A DNA stretch of 64,000 nt from CAVWSM01 sp963757805 (GTDB lineage: Bacteria > Actinomycetota > Actinomycetes > Jiangellales > Jiangellaceae). This document shows, piece by piece, positions 1 to 7,536 of the stretch; within the stretch, counting starts at the first letter, position 1; each line of letters opens with the position of its first letter. The stretch lies in contig CAVWSM010000001.1 in the NCBI GenBank assembly GCA_963757805.1, forward strand, positions 62,001 to 126,000, in the 5' to 3' direction. A model generated the notes under the pieces. The model ran no database searches and was not told the DNA's origin. It saw nothing but the letters and a program-made list of their open reading frames with translations. The position numbers were made by a program, and so were the translations under genes.

Positions 1-71
1 GCGAGCAGGGCGATGCCGGCGGTGGTGCGGCTGGCCTGGCTGAGCTGCACTGCGGTGTCGGCGGCGAGCAT
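1..71 (-). CDS. N-terminal fragment of an unidentified protein, cut by window edge
   Basis: Only the first 23 codons or so are visible, reading leftward from an ATG at 71 with no stop before the window edge. The peptide begins MLAADTAVQLSQASRTTAGI, a short polar stretch running into small hydrophobic residues, which would suit the start of a membrane protein. It is transcribed away from the TetR gene at 137, and the 65-bp gap between them holds repeated operator-like boxes, so it is a plausible target of that regulator. The family cannot be named from so short a piece. Confidence 0.45.
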   Translation of the reverse strand, partial: MLAADTAVQLSQASRTTAGIALL

Positions 72-95
72 GGCGTACCCTCATCGAGGAATCCG

Positions 96-117
96 AACAC
101 TGTTTCTATAACACTGT
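96..117. promoter_or_regulatory. Operator-like repeat between divergent genes (TetR site candidate)
   Basis: The box AACACTGT occurs twice in direct orientation, at 96-103 and 110-117, 14 bp apart. Between and overlapping them is a TATAAC-like -10 hexamer (107-112). The boxes lie 20-40 bp upstream of the TetR start and between two divergent genes, the usual place for a TetR-family autoregulatory site. That this protein binds here is inference. Confidence 0.45.
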
Positions 118-136
118 CAGGATTACACTTGATGGC

Positions 137-745
137 GTGGGGCGCAAGAGGGTTTACGACGAGGCACTCCGCGTACGGCTGCTGGATCGAGCCGGTGAGA
201 TCGTCTCGGCGCACGGCGTACGCGCCCTGAGCCTGCGCGGACTCGCCGGCGACCTCGGCACCACGACGGCCGCGGTCTACGCATTGTTCGGTGGCAAGCC
301 GGCATTGCTCGCGGCGCTGTACGGGGAGGCCTTCGCGCGGTTCGGCACGCATCTCGGCGCCGTGGCGCCGACGGACGATCCGCTCGCCGATGTGCTCGCC
401 CTCGGTCGGGCCTATCGGGCCAGCGCGCTCGCCGATCCGCACTACTACCGGGTGATGTTCGGCGGCGAACTGCGCGCGGACGACCTGCCGCCTGAGGTCG
501 GCGCCGCTGCCGCGGAGACGTTCACGCCGCTGGTCGAGGCGATCGCGCGCGGTGTCGACAGTGGGGTGTTCGCTTCCGTCGAGCCTGCCCTTGCCGCGAC
601 CGCGCTCTGGGCAAACGTGCACGGGCTTGTGTCTCTAGAGCTCGGGAAGTTTCTGCCGCCGCAGGCCGGTGATCCGGGCACAGTTTTCGAGCTCGCCATG
701 CGTAACGCGACCTCGGGTTGGCTCAGCAAGGCTGCCCGTCCGTGA
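137..745 (+). CDS. TetR family transcriptional regulator
   Basis: A 202-residue one-component repressor. Residues about 10-60 form the TetR helix-turn-helix domain: an AGEIVSAHGVRALSLRGLA stretch followed by the recognition segment LGTTTAAVYALFGGK. The remainder is an all-helical ligand and dimerisation domain with a WxxVHG-like segment (ALWANVHGLVSLE), as in the WHG-type TetR C-terminal family. The GTG at 137 is chosen because it places the helix-turn-helix at the usual distance from the N-terminus. It is divergent from the gene starting at 71, which is its most likely target through the repeats at 96-117. The effector is unknown. Confidence 0.88.
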   Translation: MGRKRVYDEALRVRLLDRAGEIVSAHGVRALSLRGLAGDLGTTTAAVYALFGGKPALLAALYGEAFARFGTHLGAVAPTDDPLADVLALGRAYRASALADPHYYRVMFGGELRADDLPPEVGAAAAETFTPLVEAIARGVDSGVFASVEPALAATALWANVHGLVSLELGKFLPPQAGDPGTVFELAMRNATSGWLSKAARP

Positions 746-877
746 GCTCTGACACGGTGGCGCGGCACAGCCAGTTCGCCGCCCCGACCGCAGTCGGGCA
801 TGCGCTGTTCGCCCGACCGCTACGCGCGCTCCCTAGCGTCCGGTTCGACCCGGTTTCCGGACACGGAGGCAGCGACC

Positions 878-2056
878 ATGCGTCCTCGTACCGTCATTCC
901 CCTCCTCGCCGCGACCGCGGTCGTGGCGGCAACTGTCACATCGGTAGTCGCAACAGCCGGCCATGACCGGTCGGCAGTCCAGCATGCAGAGCTCACCGGT
1001 CGCGCGGTTCTGCCGGCCCTGACCTTCGGTGAGCAGGAGCCAAGCGGCGCCGCGATCACCGCGGCCAACGGCGTGACGCCACCCTTCGACGCCCAGCCGG
1101 TGCAGGGTTTCAGCGGGCTGCTGCGCCAGCGAGACGGCACCTACTTGGTGCTGTCCGACAACGGCTACGGGCAGAAGGCCAACAGCGCCGACTTCCTGCT
1201 TCGCGTCCACCACCTCGACGTCGACTTCACCACGGGGGGCGTCGAGGTGCTCGGAGGCTTCGGTCTATCGGATCCCGACCACGAGATCAGCTGGCCGCTC
1301 ACTCGCCCCGACCGGCGACTTACCGGCGCCGACTTCGACGTCGAGTCGTTCCGCAAGGCGCCAGATGGCACGTTCTGGTTCGGCGACGAGTTCGGGCCGT
1401 TCCTGCTGCACACCGATGACACCGGCCGCGTGCTCGACGCGCCGGTTCCGCTTGATGGCGTCCGATCGCCTGACGACCCGACACTCCCCGCCGGTCAGAT
1501 GCCGACACTCGGACGCAGCAAGGGCTTCGAGGGCATGGCGCTTTCGTCCAACGGGCGCTACCTGTACCCGCTGCTCGAGGGCCGCATCGAGGGTGACCAC
1601 GACCAGGACCTGCGCGCGTACCGCTTCGACCTCAAGAAGCAGCGCTACACCGGCGAGGCGTTCCGCTATCGCCTCGAGCATCCGGCCAACGCGATCGGCG
1701 ACCTGACTGCCATCGACGAGCACCGCTTCCTCGTCATCGAGCGCGACAACGAGCAGGGCGCCGCGGCGCGGTTCAAGGCGATCTTCCTGATCGACACGCG
1801 TGACAGGGACAGGGACGGGTACGCGGACAAGGAGATGCTCGTCAATCTCATGGCGGTCCCCGACCCGCAAGGTATCGGCGGCGACGGCGCATTCTTCCGG
1901 TTCCCGTTCCAGACCATCGAGGGCGTCGAGATCCTCGACAACCACACCATCGTCATCGAGGACGACAACAACTTCCCGTTCTCATCCGGTCGCACCCCGG
2001 GTCAGCCGGATGACAACGAGTTCATCACCGTACGGCTCGACGCGGGCCTGCGCTGA
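878..2056 (+). CDS. Secreted esterase-like/phytase-like beta-propeller protein
   Basis: About 392 residues with a Sec signal peptide (residues 1-28; hydrophobic core LLAATAVVAATV) followed by a domain resembling the 'esterase-like activity of phytase' family (PF13449). Typical segments are GFSGLLRQRDGTYLVLSDNG near the start, GFEGMALS in the middle and IEGVEILDNHTIVIEDDNN near the C-terminus. The ATG at 878 is preferred over an in-frame ATG at 800 because GGAGG lies at 865-869 and the signal peptide begins here. It is probably exported, and hydrolysis of a phosphate or ester substrate is inferred from family only. It stands alone between the TetR gene and a long intergenic palindrome. Confidence 0.8.
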   Translation: MRPRTVIPLLAATAVVAATVTSVVATAGHDRSAVQHAELTGRAVLPALTFGEQEPSGAAITAANGVTPPFDAQPVQGFSGLLRQRDGTYLVLSDNGYGQKANSADFLLRVHHLDVDFTTGGVEVLGGFGLSDPDHEISWPLTRPDRRLTGADFDVESFRKAPDGTFWFGDEFGPFLLHTDDTGRVLDAPVPLDGVRSPDDPTLPAGQMPTLGRSKGFEGMALSSNGRYLYPLLEGRIEGDHDQDLRAYRFDLKKQRYTGEAFRYRLEHPANAIGDLTAIDEHRFLVIERDNEQGAAARFKAIFLIDTRDRDRDGYADKEMLVNLMAVPDPQGIGGDGAFFRFPFQTIEGVEILDNHTIVIEDDNNFPFSSGRTPGQPDDNEFITVRLDAGLR

Positions 2057-2078
2057 CCGGCGCCGATCGTATGCCCCA

Positions 2079-2163
2079 AATGATCACGGTACCGATGCTG
2101 GTGGGGGGTGTGCAGGGCCTATGAGCCGTGCACACCCCCAATGACCACGCGACCGTGATCATT
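2079..2163. repeat. Nested inverted repeat in intergenic DNA (probable bidirectional terminator)
   Basis: Outer arms AATGATCACGGT (2079-2090) and ACCGTGATCATT (2152-2163) are perfect reverse complements. Inside them GGGGGTGTGCA (2104-2114) pairs with TGCACACCCCC (2129-2139). The segment lies between the convergent genes ending at 2056 and 2176. It also contains AATGACCACG at 2140, the same box that opens the dispersed hairpin repeats at 5604, 38001 and 49638. Confidence 0.7.
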
Positions 2164-2175
2164 AACGAAACGGGT

Positions 2176-2685
2176 CTACTCGCCCGTCTGCCCGTCAATC
2201 CGCTCGCGGATCAGGTCGGCGTGCCCGTTGTGCCGCGCGTACTCCTCGATCAGGTGCGCGAGGATCCACCGCAGGTTGACGTGCGGTTCGCGCCGGCCTG
2301 CCTTGGCGACGGTTTCGAGCGAGTCAGCTTCGGCCACGATCTCTCGGGCGCGGTCGACCTCCGCTCGCCAGGCCGCGAAGACCTCGTCGACCGGAGTCGA
2401 GTCGAGGTGGTCAAAGTCGCCGTCCGGGTCGGCGTCGGTGTAGTAGATCGGCGGCGCGTCCTCGTCGATCAGCACGCGCCGAAACCAGGACCGCTCGACC
2501 TCGGTGAGGTGACGGACGAGCCCGAGGAGCGATAGCGACGACGGCGGCACCGCTCGCTCGCGCAGCTGCGACTCGGTGAGTCCCTCGCACTTCCACATCA
2601 ACGTGTCACGGTGGTAGTCCAGGAACGAGGTCAGGATGGTTCGCTCGTCGCCCTGGTGTGGCGGCTCGGTGCGCGTGTCAGTCAT
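2176..2685 (-). CDS. DinB family protein (DUF664)
   Basis: A 169-residue protein of the DinB/DUF664 four-helix-bundle superfamily, which includes mycothiol- and bacillithiol-dependent enzymes and metal-binding proteins. It shows the typical opening (ERTILTSFLDYHRDTLMWKCEGL), a central histidine in LVRHLTEVERSWF and a C-terminal LIEEYARHNGHADLIRERIDG. The spaced histidines are the usual metal ligands of this fold. A paralogue lies at 32441-33007. In actinobacteria such proteins are often annotated as mycothiol transferases, but no partner gene here specifies the reaction. It ends against the palindrome at 2079-2163. Confidence 0.85.
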   Translation of the reverse strand: MTDTRTEPPHQGDERTILTSFLDYHRDTLMWKCEGLTESQLRERAVPPSSLSLLGLVRHLTEVERSWFRRVLIDEDAPPIYYTDADPDGDFDHLDSTPVDEVFAAWRAEVDRAREIVAEADSLETVAKAGRREPHVNLRWILAHLIEEYARHNGHADLIRERIDGQTGE

Positions 2686-2710
2686 GCAGCGCAGGTTAGT
2701 GGTGGGTCTG

Positions 2711-3073
2711 TCACGTCAGCCGTCGACGTCCTGCGAAGCCCAGGTCGGCTCTGTGATACCAGGAGAGCTCCGCGTCGCCCTCCAACCAGCAGAGCAGAAC
2801 GGGCACACCATCAAACTCAGCCGGGAAGTCGACCAGCAAGGGTGCGAAACCCTTGAGCTCCGCACCCGTCTGCTGCACCGTCGTCATGAGCTCGTCGAGC
2901 CGAGCCTGCGCGGCCTTGAGCTCAGGCAACCCGCCGAGCGCAGTCACGACGCCGTCCGGCTGCAGTGATGCGGCGATCTCAGCCGCCTCAGCACGCAGGG
3001 CGACGATCTCGTCGAGCACCGGCCGCAGGTTCGCTAGCTCGGCCCGCGCCGAGTCGACGTCGAAGAGCCCCAC
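2711..3073 (-). CDS. DUF2203 family protein
   Basis: A 120-residue protein matching the DUF2203 pattern: a helical N-terminal half (ARAELANLRPVLDEIVALRAEAAEI) followed by the conserved C-terminal block PAEFDGVPVLLCWLEGDAEL and a WYHRADLGFAGRR ending. The family has no established function. It is transcribed leftward just downstream of the ligD-like gene (12 bp gap to its stop at 3086) and may be cotranscribed with it. Length agrees with other family members. Confidence 0.82.
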   Translation of the reverse strand: MGLFDVDSARAELANLRPVLDEIVALRAEAAEIAASLQPDGVVTALGGLPELKAAQARLDELMTTVQQTGAELKGFAPLLVDFPAEFDGVPVLLCWLEGDAELSWYHRADLGFAGRRRLT

Positions 3074-3085
3074 GCGGCGAGCCTC

Positions 3086-4528
3086 TCACGACTCGCGTAC
3101 GACCTCCGCGGGTGACTTGTCAGGCCGCAGCCCGCGCCACGAGGGCTGCCGCAGTCGGCCGTCGCGCGTCCACTCACCGAACACGACCTCGCCGACGAGG
3201 TTGGGCGTCACCCAGTGCGCGTCGCGGGCGTCCATCCTCGGCAGCGGCTCGGAGAACGGGCTGGTCTGTCGCGCCAGCCGCCGCAGCCGCGTACCCAGGT
3301 CGTCGAGCACCGATTCCGAAAAGCCCGTGCCAACGTGGCCGGCATAGACCAGCCGACCGTCGGCGTCGGGGATACCGACCAGCAGCGAGCCGATGCGACC
3401 CTCGCGGCGCCCGGAGCCCGGACGCCAGCCACCGACCACGACCTCCTGCGTGCGGATGTTCTTGACCTTGAGCCAGGCCCTCGACCGTCGCCCGGGTTCG
3501 TAGATCGAGTCGCGGCGCTTCGCCAGCACGCCCTCGAGACCGGACTCCTGGCTTGCGTGCAGGGCGTCGCTGCCGCTGCCCACGAACACCGGCGGCACCA
3601 GCACCGCCGGTCTGTCGATGCCGAGGGAGTCGAGAATCCCGCGCCGATCGTCGTACGTGCGCTTCAGCAGGCTCTCGCCGTCGAGCCACAGCACATCGAA
3701 GACGAGGTAGGACACCGGCACTTCACCCATTAGCCGCCTGACCTGGGTGGGGTTGGTGACATGCATGCGCTGCTGCAGCAGACCAAAGCTCGGACGGCCA
3801 TCCTCGAACGCGACGATCTCACCATCGAGCACCACGTCGTGCCCGGCGACCGCGCGAGCGGTGTCCTCCAGCTCTGGCCAGCTGCCGGTAACGTCGCGAT
3901 CGTTGCGGGTCAAAACGCGTACGGCGGCATGCTGGACGTACGTCACGGCACGGATGCCGTCCCACTTCATCTCGTACGAATAGCGCTCGTCCTCGGACAC
4001 CGGCGGCAGTTCACCCGCGACGGCGAGCATGGGCTTGATGAGCCGCGGGACCGGCACCGGCTCCTCCTTGTGGTCGGACATCAGGTGCATCAGCCAGTTT
4101 CGATCATCGGTGTGGATGAGCACATACCGTCCGTTCACCCGCTCACCGTGCAGCACGACCTTGACCTCACGGTCGTCCCACTCCTCCAGCTCGTAGGTGC
4201 CGTGGTCCCAGACAGCGACAACTCCACCGCCGTACTCTCCGGCCGGGATATTGCCCGCGAACGTCGCGTACTCCATCGGGTGGTCCTCGGTCTGCACCGC
4301 GAGGTTGTTGCGTTTGGGATCGGTGGGCAGACCCTTCGGCACGGCCCACGACACCAGGACGCCGTCGCGCTCGAGCCGGAAGTCCCAGTGCAGCCGCCGC
4401 GCGTGGTGCTCCTGGATGACGAAGATCGGCTCCTTGGCTTGACGCTTGGAGGTGCGCTTGCGAGGGACCGGCTCAGGCGTCTTCTTGGCGTCGCGCTTGC
4501 GACGGTAGGGGTCGAGCCGGTCGGGCAT
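3086..4528 (-). CDS. ligD: LigD-type 3'-phosphoesterase plus ATP-dependent DNA ligase (NHEJ)
   Basis: A 480-residue two-domain protein. Residues about 30-155 are the LigD 3'-phosphoesterase domain (HARRLHWDFRLE at 42-53; histidines and aspartate are the metal ligands of the family), which trims 3' ends. Residues about 160-475 are an ATP-dependent ligase with nucleotidyltransferase motif I KWDG at 188-191, K188 being the adenylated lysine, followed by an OB-fold region with GWRPGSGRREGRIGSLLVG. The order PE-Lig without polymerase is a known split arrangement in actinobacteria. The matching polymerase domain is a separate gene at 42161-43390. No Ku gene is present in this window. Confidence 0.92.
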   Translation of the reverse strand: MPDRLDPYRRKRDAKKTPEPVPRKRTSKRQAKEPIFVIQEHHARRLHWDFRLERDGVLVSWAVPKGLPTDPKRNNLAVQTEDHPMEYATFAGNIPAGEYGGGVVAVWDHGTYELEEWDDREVKVVLHGERVNGRYVLIHTDDRNWLMHLMSDHKEEPVPVPRLIKPMLAVAGELPPVSEDERYSYEMKWDGIRAVTYVQHAAVRVLTRNDRDVTGSWPELEDTARAVAGHDVVLDGEIVAFEDGRPSFGLLQQRMHVTNPTQVRRLMGEVPVSYLVFDVLWLDGESLLKRTYDDRRGILDSLGIDRPAVLVPPVFVGSGSDALHASQESGLEGVLAKRRDSIYEPGRRSRAWLKVKNIRTQEVVVGGWRPGSGRREGRIGSLLVGIPDADGRLVYAGHVGTGFSESVLDDLGTRLRRLARQTSPFSEPLPRMDARDAHWVTPNLVGEVVFGEWTRDGRLRQPSWRGLRPDKSPAEVVRES

Positions 4529-4582
4529 GGTTACGTCCTACCGGTCGGCGGTCGTCGGCGCACCTGGGGTTGGATGGACTGC

Positions 4583-5585
4583 ATGCACACAGTCGCACTA
4601 GGCAACACCGGTCTCGTCGTCTCCGCGCAGGGGTTCGGTGCGATGGGGATGAGCCACGCGTACGGGCCGACCGACGACGCGGAGTCGCTCACCACGCTTG
4701 CACCGAGCACTCGATCTCGGCGTGACGTTCTGGGACACAGCAGATTTCTACGGGGCTGGCGACAACGAGCGGTTGCTCGGGCGAGTGCTGGCCGACCGGC
4801 GGGACGAGATCCAGATAGCCACCAAGTTTGGCTTCGTCGCGCAACGTGGGGAGCACGTCGCTCGGGCAGTGCGCGGCGACGCGGAATACGTGCGGTCAGC
4901 CTGCGACGCGAGCCTGTCACGGCTGGGCGTCGACGAGATCGACCTCTACTACATGCATCGTCGCGACGTGACCGTGCCGATCGAGGAGACGGTCGGCACG
5001 ATGGCCGAGCTCGTCAGCGCCGGCAAGGTGCGGCACATCGGGTTGTCCGAGGCGACATCCAGCGAGCTGCGGCGCGCGGCGGCCGTGCACCCGATCGCGG
5101 CCGTGCAGTCGGAGTGGTCGCTGTGGAGCCGCGACGTCGAACAGTCGGTCGTGCCGACGTGTGTCGAGCTCGGGGTGGGGTTCGTGCCGTACTCGCCGCT
5201 TGGCCGCGGGTTCCTCACCGGCGCCGTCAAGAGCCTCGACGTCCTGGCCGACGACGACTTCCGTCGCGCGCAGCCCCGGCTGAAGGACGGCAACATCGAC
5301 CGCAACATGGCCATCGTCAGCGAGGTCGAGGCTGTCGCTGCGTCGCTCGGAGTGCCCGCCGCGCAGGTCGCCTTGGCGTGGGTGCATCAGCGGTCGGAGG
5401 TCTGGGGCCTTCCCGTCGTGCCGATCCCAGGGACCAAGCGGGTGAAGTGGTTGGAGCAGAACGTCGGCGCGCTAGACGTACGGCTCCCGGCCGACGCGCT
5501 CGATCGCCTCGACGGTTTGGCCGCGCAGGCGGTTGGTGTCCGGCACCCGCAGATCGACCTGACCTCGGCGGTCGACCGCGACTGA
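4583..5585 (+). pseudogene. Aldo/keto reductase, interrupted by a one-base frameshift
   Basis: The N-terminus (MHTVALGNTGLVVSAQGFGAMGM) is read from the ATG at 4583. After about codon 39 the conserved sequence continues one base later, from about 4698 (HRALDLGVTFWDTADFYG). Together they form a normal NADPH-dependent aldo/keto reductase of about 333 residues in the AKR11/13-like group. The catalytic tetrad is present: Asp and Tyr in DTADFYG, Lys in ATKFGF, His in DLYYMHR. The break is one extra base within 4697-4700. Because both sides are intact, a sequencing error is as likely as a real mutation. A weaker in-frame ATG lies at 4574. Confidence 0.85.
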
Positions 5586-5603
5586 TGCGGTCGCAGGCCG
5601 TGG

Positions 5604-5665
5604 AATGACCACGTTAAGCAGGGTTGTCCCCGCACCACTAGGCCTGCATGCCTGTCAGAGCGGGG
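5604..5665. repeat. Dispersed hairpin repeat, copy A (degenerate)
   Basis: Begins with the family box AATGACCACGTTAAGCAGG (5604-5622) followed by CCCCGCACCACTAGGC, but the returning arm is decayed (only GCCTG and CGGGG remain). It lies just after the aldo/keto reductase. Copy B (6036-6110) is in opposite orientation, so the two AATGACC boxes face outward around a 510-bp segment holding a Clp_N remnant. Confidence 0.7.
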
Positions 5666-5690
5666 AGAAGCCTTGTGGTGGCCGCGGCGC

Positions 5691-5816
5691 CTAGCGGTCG
5701 TCGAGCTTCCTGAGTACGTCGTCGAGCCGGCGGACCACCTCAGCGAGGGTTAGCTCCAAACGATCGAGCCGATCGGCAAGGTCGCTGGGCTCTTTGTCCA
5801 TCGCCGAGCGGATCAT
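5691..5816 (-). CDS. Small coiled-coil protein (41 aa)
   Basis: A 41-codon frame from the ATG at 5816, preceded by GGAGAGG, encoding MIRSAMDKEPSDLADRLDRL and then a second heptad-rich stretch ELTLAEVVRRLDDVLRKLDD. Leucines at regular heptad spacing predict a short amphipathic helix. Its ATG overlaps the stop of the Clp_N fragment in an ATGA junction, which suggests translational coupling, or that the two pieces were one protein before a frameshift. No function is known. Confidence 0.45.
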   Translation of the reverse strand: MIRSAMDKEPSDLADRLDRLELTLAEVVRRLDDVLRKLDDR

Positions 5817-5986
5817 GAACCTCTCCGGGGCTCGTGCGGGGGCGCCTGCGCCGCCGCTCCATCCGCTTCTTGAACGAGGCTTAATAGCAAGTGCCCAGTT
5901 CCGACGCGGCTGTGGTTGAGCGTCCGGGCCTCCTCCTCGGCCAGGACAATCACCCGACGCGCACGATCCGTGAACCGCTCGAACAT
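5813..5986 (-). pseudogene. Truncated Clp N-terminal (Clp_N/ClpC-like) domain remnant
   Basis: From the ATG at 5986 the frame encodes MFERFTDRARRVIVLAEEEA followed by RTLNHSRVGTGHLLLSLVQEA, a clear match to the first repeat of the ClpC/Clp_N substrate-binding domain. Homology stops after about 48 residues, and the frame ends in unrelated PPHEPRRGS. A full Clp_N domain is about 140 residues with two repeats, and no AAA modules follow. It therefore looks like the decayed end of a Clp_N-only or clpC-derived gene. It sits between two inverted copies of the dispersed hairpin repeat. Confidence 0.65.
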
Positions 5987-6035
5987 GGCGCTAATGGTGC
6001 CCCACACCGATCGGAGATGGGCGCGATCCCAAAGA

Positions 6036-6110
6036 CCACCAGGCTTGCCCCCGCCCCGACAGGGTTACAGGCCTGGTGGTGCGGGGGAACGCCTGCTTAA
6101 CGTGGTCATT
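6036..6110. repeat. Dispersed hairpin repeat, copy B (reverse orientation)
   Basis: Read on the minus strand it opens with AATGACCACGTTAAGCAGG (6110 down to 6092), continues with CCCCCGCACCACCAGGCCTG and then a partial return arm ending GCAAGCCTGGTGG. The minus-strand order of boxes is the same as in copy D (49562-49638). It lies beyond the 3' end of the gene at 6132. Confidence 0.75.
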
Positions 6111-6131
6111 CTCAGCGGCACAAGGACCAGG

Positions 6132-6485
6132 TCACCAGCGCAGGCCGCGCGCGGCGAGCTCCACCTCCAGGTGCAGCTCTTCCGATGCGTTCAATGGCTG
6201 GGTGAGCGGTAGCGCCGGCCCGTCGATGCCGAGCGCCGCTGCGCAACCCGCCAGCGCCTGGTCGTATGCCAAGGCGTACATGCGACGCCGCGCCGCGACA
6301 GCGAACTGCACCGGCGCCTGCTCGTGCGAACGCGATTCCTGTACCCGCCGCAGCTGGTCGAGGAACGCCTCGACATCGGTGTCGGTGCGGGGCTCGGCGG
6401 CTGGGCGAGGTGACCGGCGCCGCGCAGTGACTGCAGCCAGCAGACTTGCCGCCACCAGCGTGCAGAGCACCAGCCAGATCATCAT
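6132..6485 (-). CDS. Hypothetical protein with N-terminal membrane anchor
   Basis: A 117-residue protein whose first 22 residues (MIWLVLCTLVAASLLAAVTARRR) form one hydrophobic helix followed by arginines, consistent with an N-in signal anchor. The rest is soluble and mostly helical (VEAFLDQLRRVQESRSHEQ, YALAYDQALAGCAAALG) with an acidic C-terminal segment. I do not recognise the family. It is divergent from the VOC gene at 6609 and ends next to hairpin copy B. Codon usage resembles that of its neighbours, so it is likely a real gene. Confidence 0.6.
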   Translation of the reverse strand: MMIWLVLCTLVAASLLAAVTARRRSPRPAAEPRTDTDVEAFLDQLRRVQESRSHEQAPVQFAVAARRRMYALAYDQALAGCAAALGIDGPALPLTQPLNASEELHLEVELAARGLRW

Positions 6486-6608
6486 CGATCGCCTCGATGG
6501 GAGTCAGGGTCAACTTCCATGGTCGTACCGACCGGCCGAACGCGTCCAGAGCATTAAGGGAACCAGCCCTGACAACAGTCGCTGATCGCCCATGCGCAAC
6601 CATGGGGC

Positions 6609-7247
6609 ATGCGCCTCGACCATGTTGTGTACGCCGCGGGGCCCGACGGGCTCGCCCAAACAGCAGCTCGACTCGGCGAGCTCCTCGGAGTGGCGCTTGA
6701 GGACGGGGGAGTGCACCCACGGTTTGGCACGCGCAACCGGATCCTGCCGCTGGCCAGCGGCCACTACCTCGAGGTTGTCGCAGCACTCGACCACCCGGCG
6801 AGCGACAAGGAGCCGTTTGGACAAGCCGTCAAGGCGCGTACGGCCGACGGGGGCGGCTGGATGGGATGGGTGGTAGCAGTCGACGATCTCGCACCGTTCG
6901 AGGTGCGGCTGGGTCGTGAGGCGGTTGCGGGGCACCGTACGCGGCCGGATGGCTTCGACCTGCGCTGGCGGCAGCTCGGGGTGAAGGGCACGATGGCCGA
7001 CCCGCAGTTGCCGTTCTTCGTGCAGTGGGAGACCAACGCTGCTGAGCACCCGTCACATCTGGCGACTGGGGAAGTCGACCTGGCGTCGCTGGAAATTGCT
7101 GGGAGCCCGGCTCGGGTTGCCGAGTGGCTCGGCGAGCCGGAGTCGCATCCGCTCGACGATGTCGAGGTGCAGTGGTGCGAGCCGGACGGCCAGCCGGGCC
7201 TGGTCGCGGTGACGTTCAGCACCCCCGGCGGGCCGGTGCGGGTCTGA
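6609..7247 (+). CDS. VOC family protein (glyoxalase-like, Glyoxalase_3 type)
   Basis: A 212-residue protein beginning MRLDHVVYAAGPDGLAQTAA, which fits the larger glyoxalase-like domain (PF13468). That family has two unequal VOC modules joined by a linker. The histidine in LDHVVYA and the glutamate in GHYLEVVAAL are candidate metal ligands. The middle (GGGWMGWVVAVDD) is the second strand unit. Substrate unknown. It is a single gene, with a small membrane ORF convergent to it at 7266. Confidence 0.8.
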   Translation: MRLDHVVYAAGPDGLAQTAARLGELLGVALEDGGVHPRFGTRNRILPLASGHYLEVVAALDHPASDKEPFGQAVKARTADGGGWMGWVVAVDDLAPFEVRLGREAVAGHRTRPDGFDLRWRQLGVKGTMADPQLPFFVQWETNAAEHPSHLATGEVDLASLEIAGSPARVAEWLGEPESHPLDDVEVQWCEPDGQPGLVAVTFSTPGGPVRV

Positions 7248-7265
7248 GCCTGCGGCTGGTGAAGA

Positions 7266-7388
7266 TCAGGCGCCGCGCTTCTTGACCAGGAACCAGGCAA
7301 CCCCGAGCACGATGGCGATCGCGGCGGCGAACACAGCGCCTCCCGGGTAGAACGCCTTGGCCTCGAGCACCGTACCGATCTCGCGCAT
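7266..7388 (-). CDS. Small single-span membrane protein (40 aa)
   Basis: The frame from the ATG at 7388 encodes 40 residues: a polar start (MREIGTVLEAKAFYPGG), one hydrophobic helix (AVFAAAIAIVLGVAWFLV) and a basic KKRGA tail. This composition is typical of short membrane peptides, and the positive C-terminus predicts an N-out orientation. No clear ribosome-binding site is seen, which lowers confidence. It is divergent from the methyltransferase gene at 7537. Confidence 0.4.
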   Translation of the reverse strand: MREIGTVLEAKAFYPGGAVFAAAIAIVLGVAWFLVKKRGA

Positions 7389-7536
7389 CGGTGGCGTATG
7401 TCGGAGAACCGGCGCCCGTCGAAGGTCGCTCGGCCGTGATCAGGCGGCAGACCCTATCGGGGTGTGTAGCGCGCGGTGGGCGACTCGTCCCGCGTACCGT
7501 CATCTCGTCCGCGCCCTCGAGAGAGAGGTGTTCTCC

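Noticed and set aside
3761..5608. A 615-codon plus-strand frame across the ligase and aldo/keto reductase
   Set aside because: Its first half is antisense to the ligase and its second half contains the true reductase N-terminus followed by out-of-frame sequence; it joins two unrelated things.
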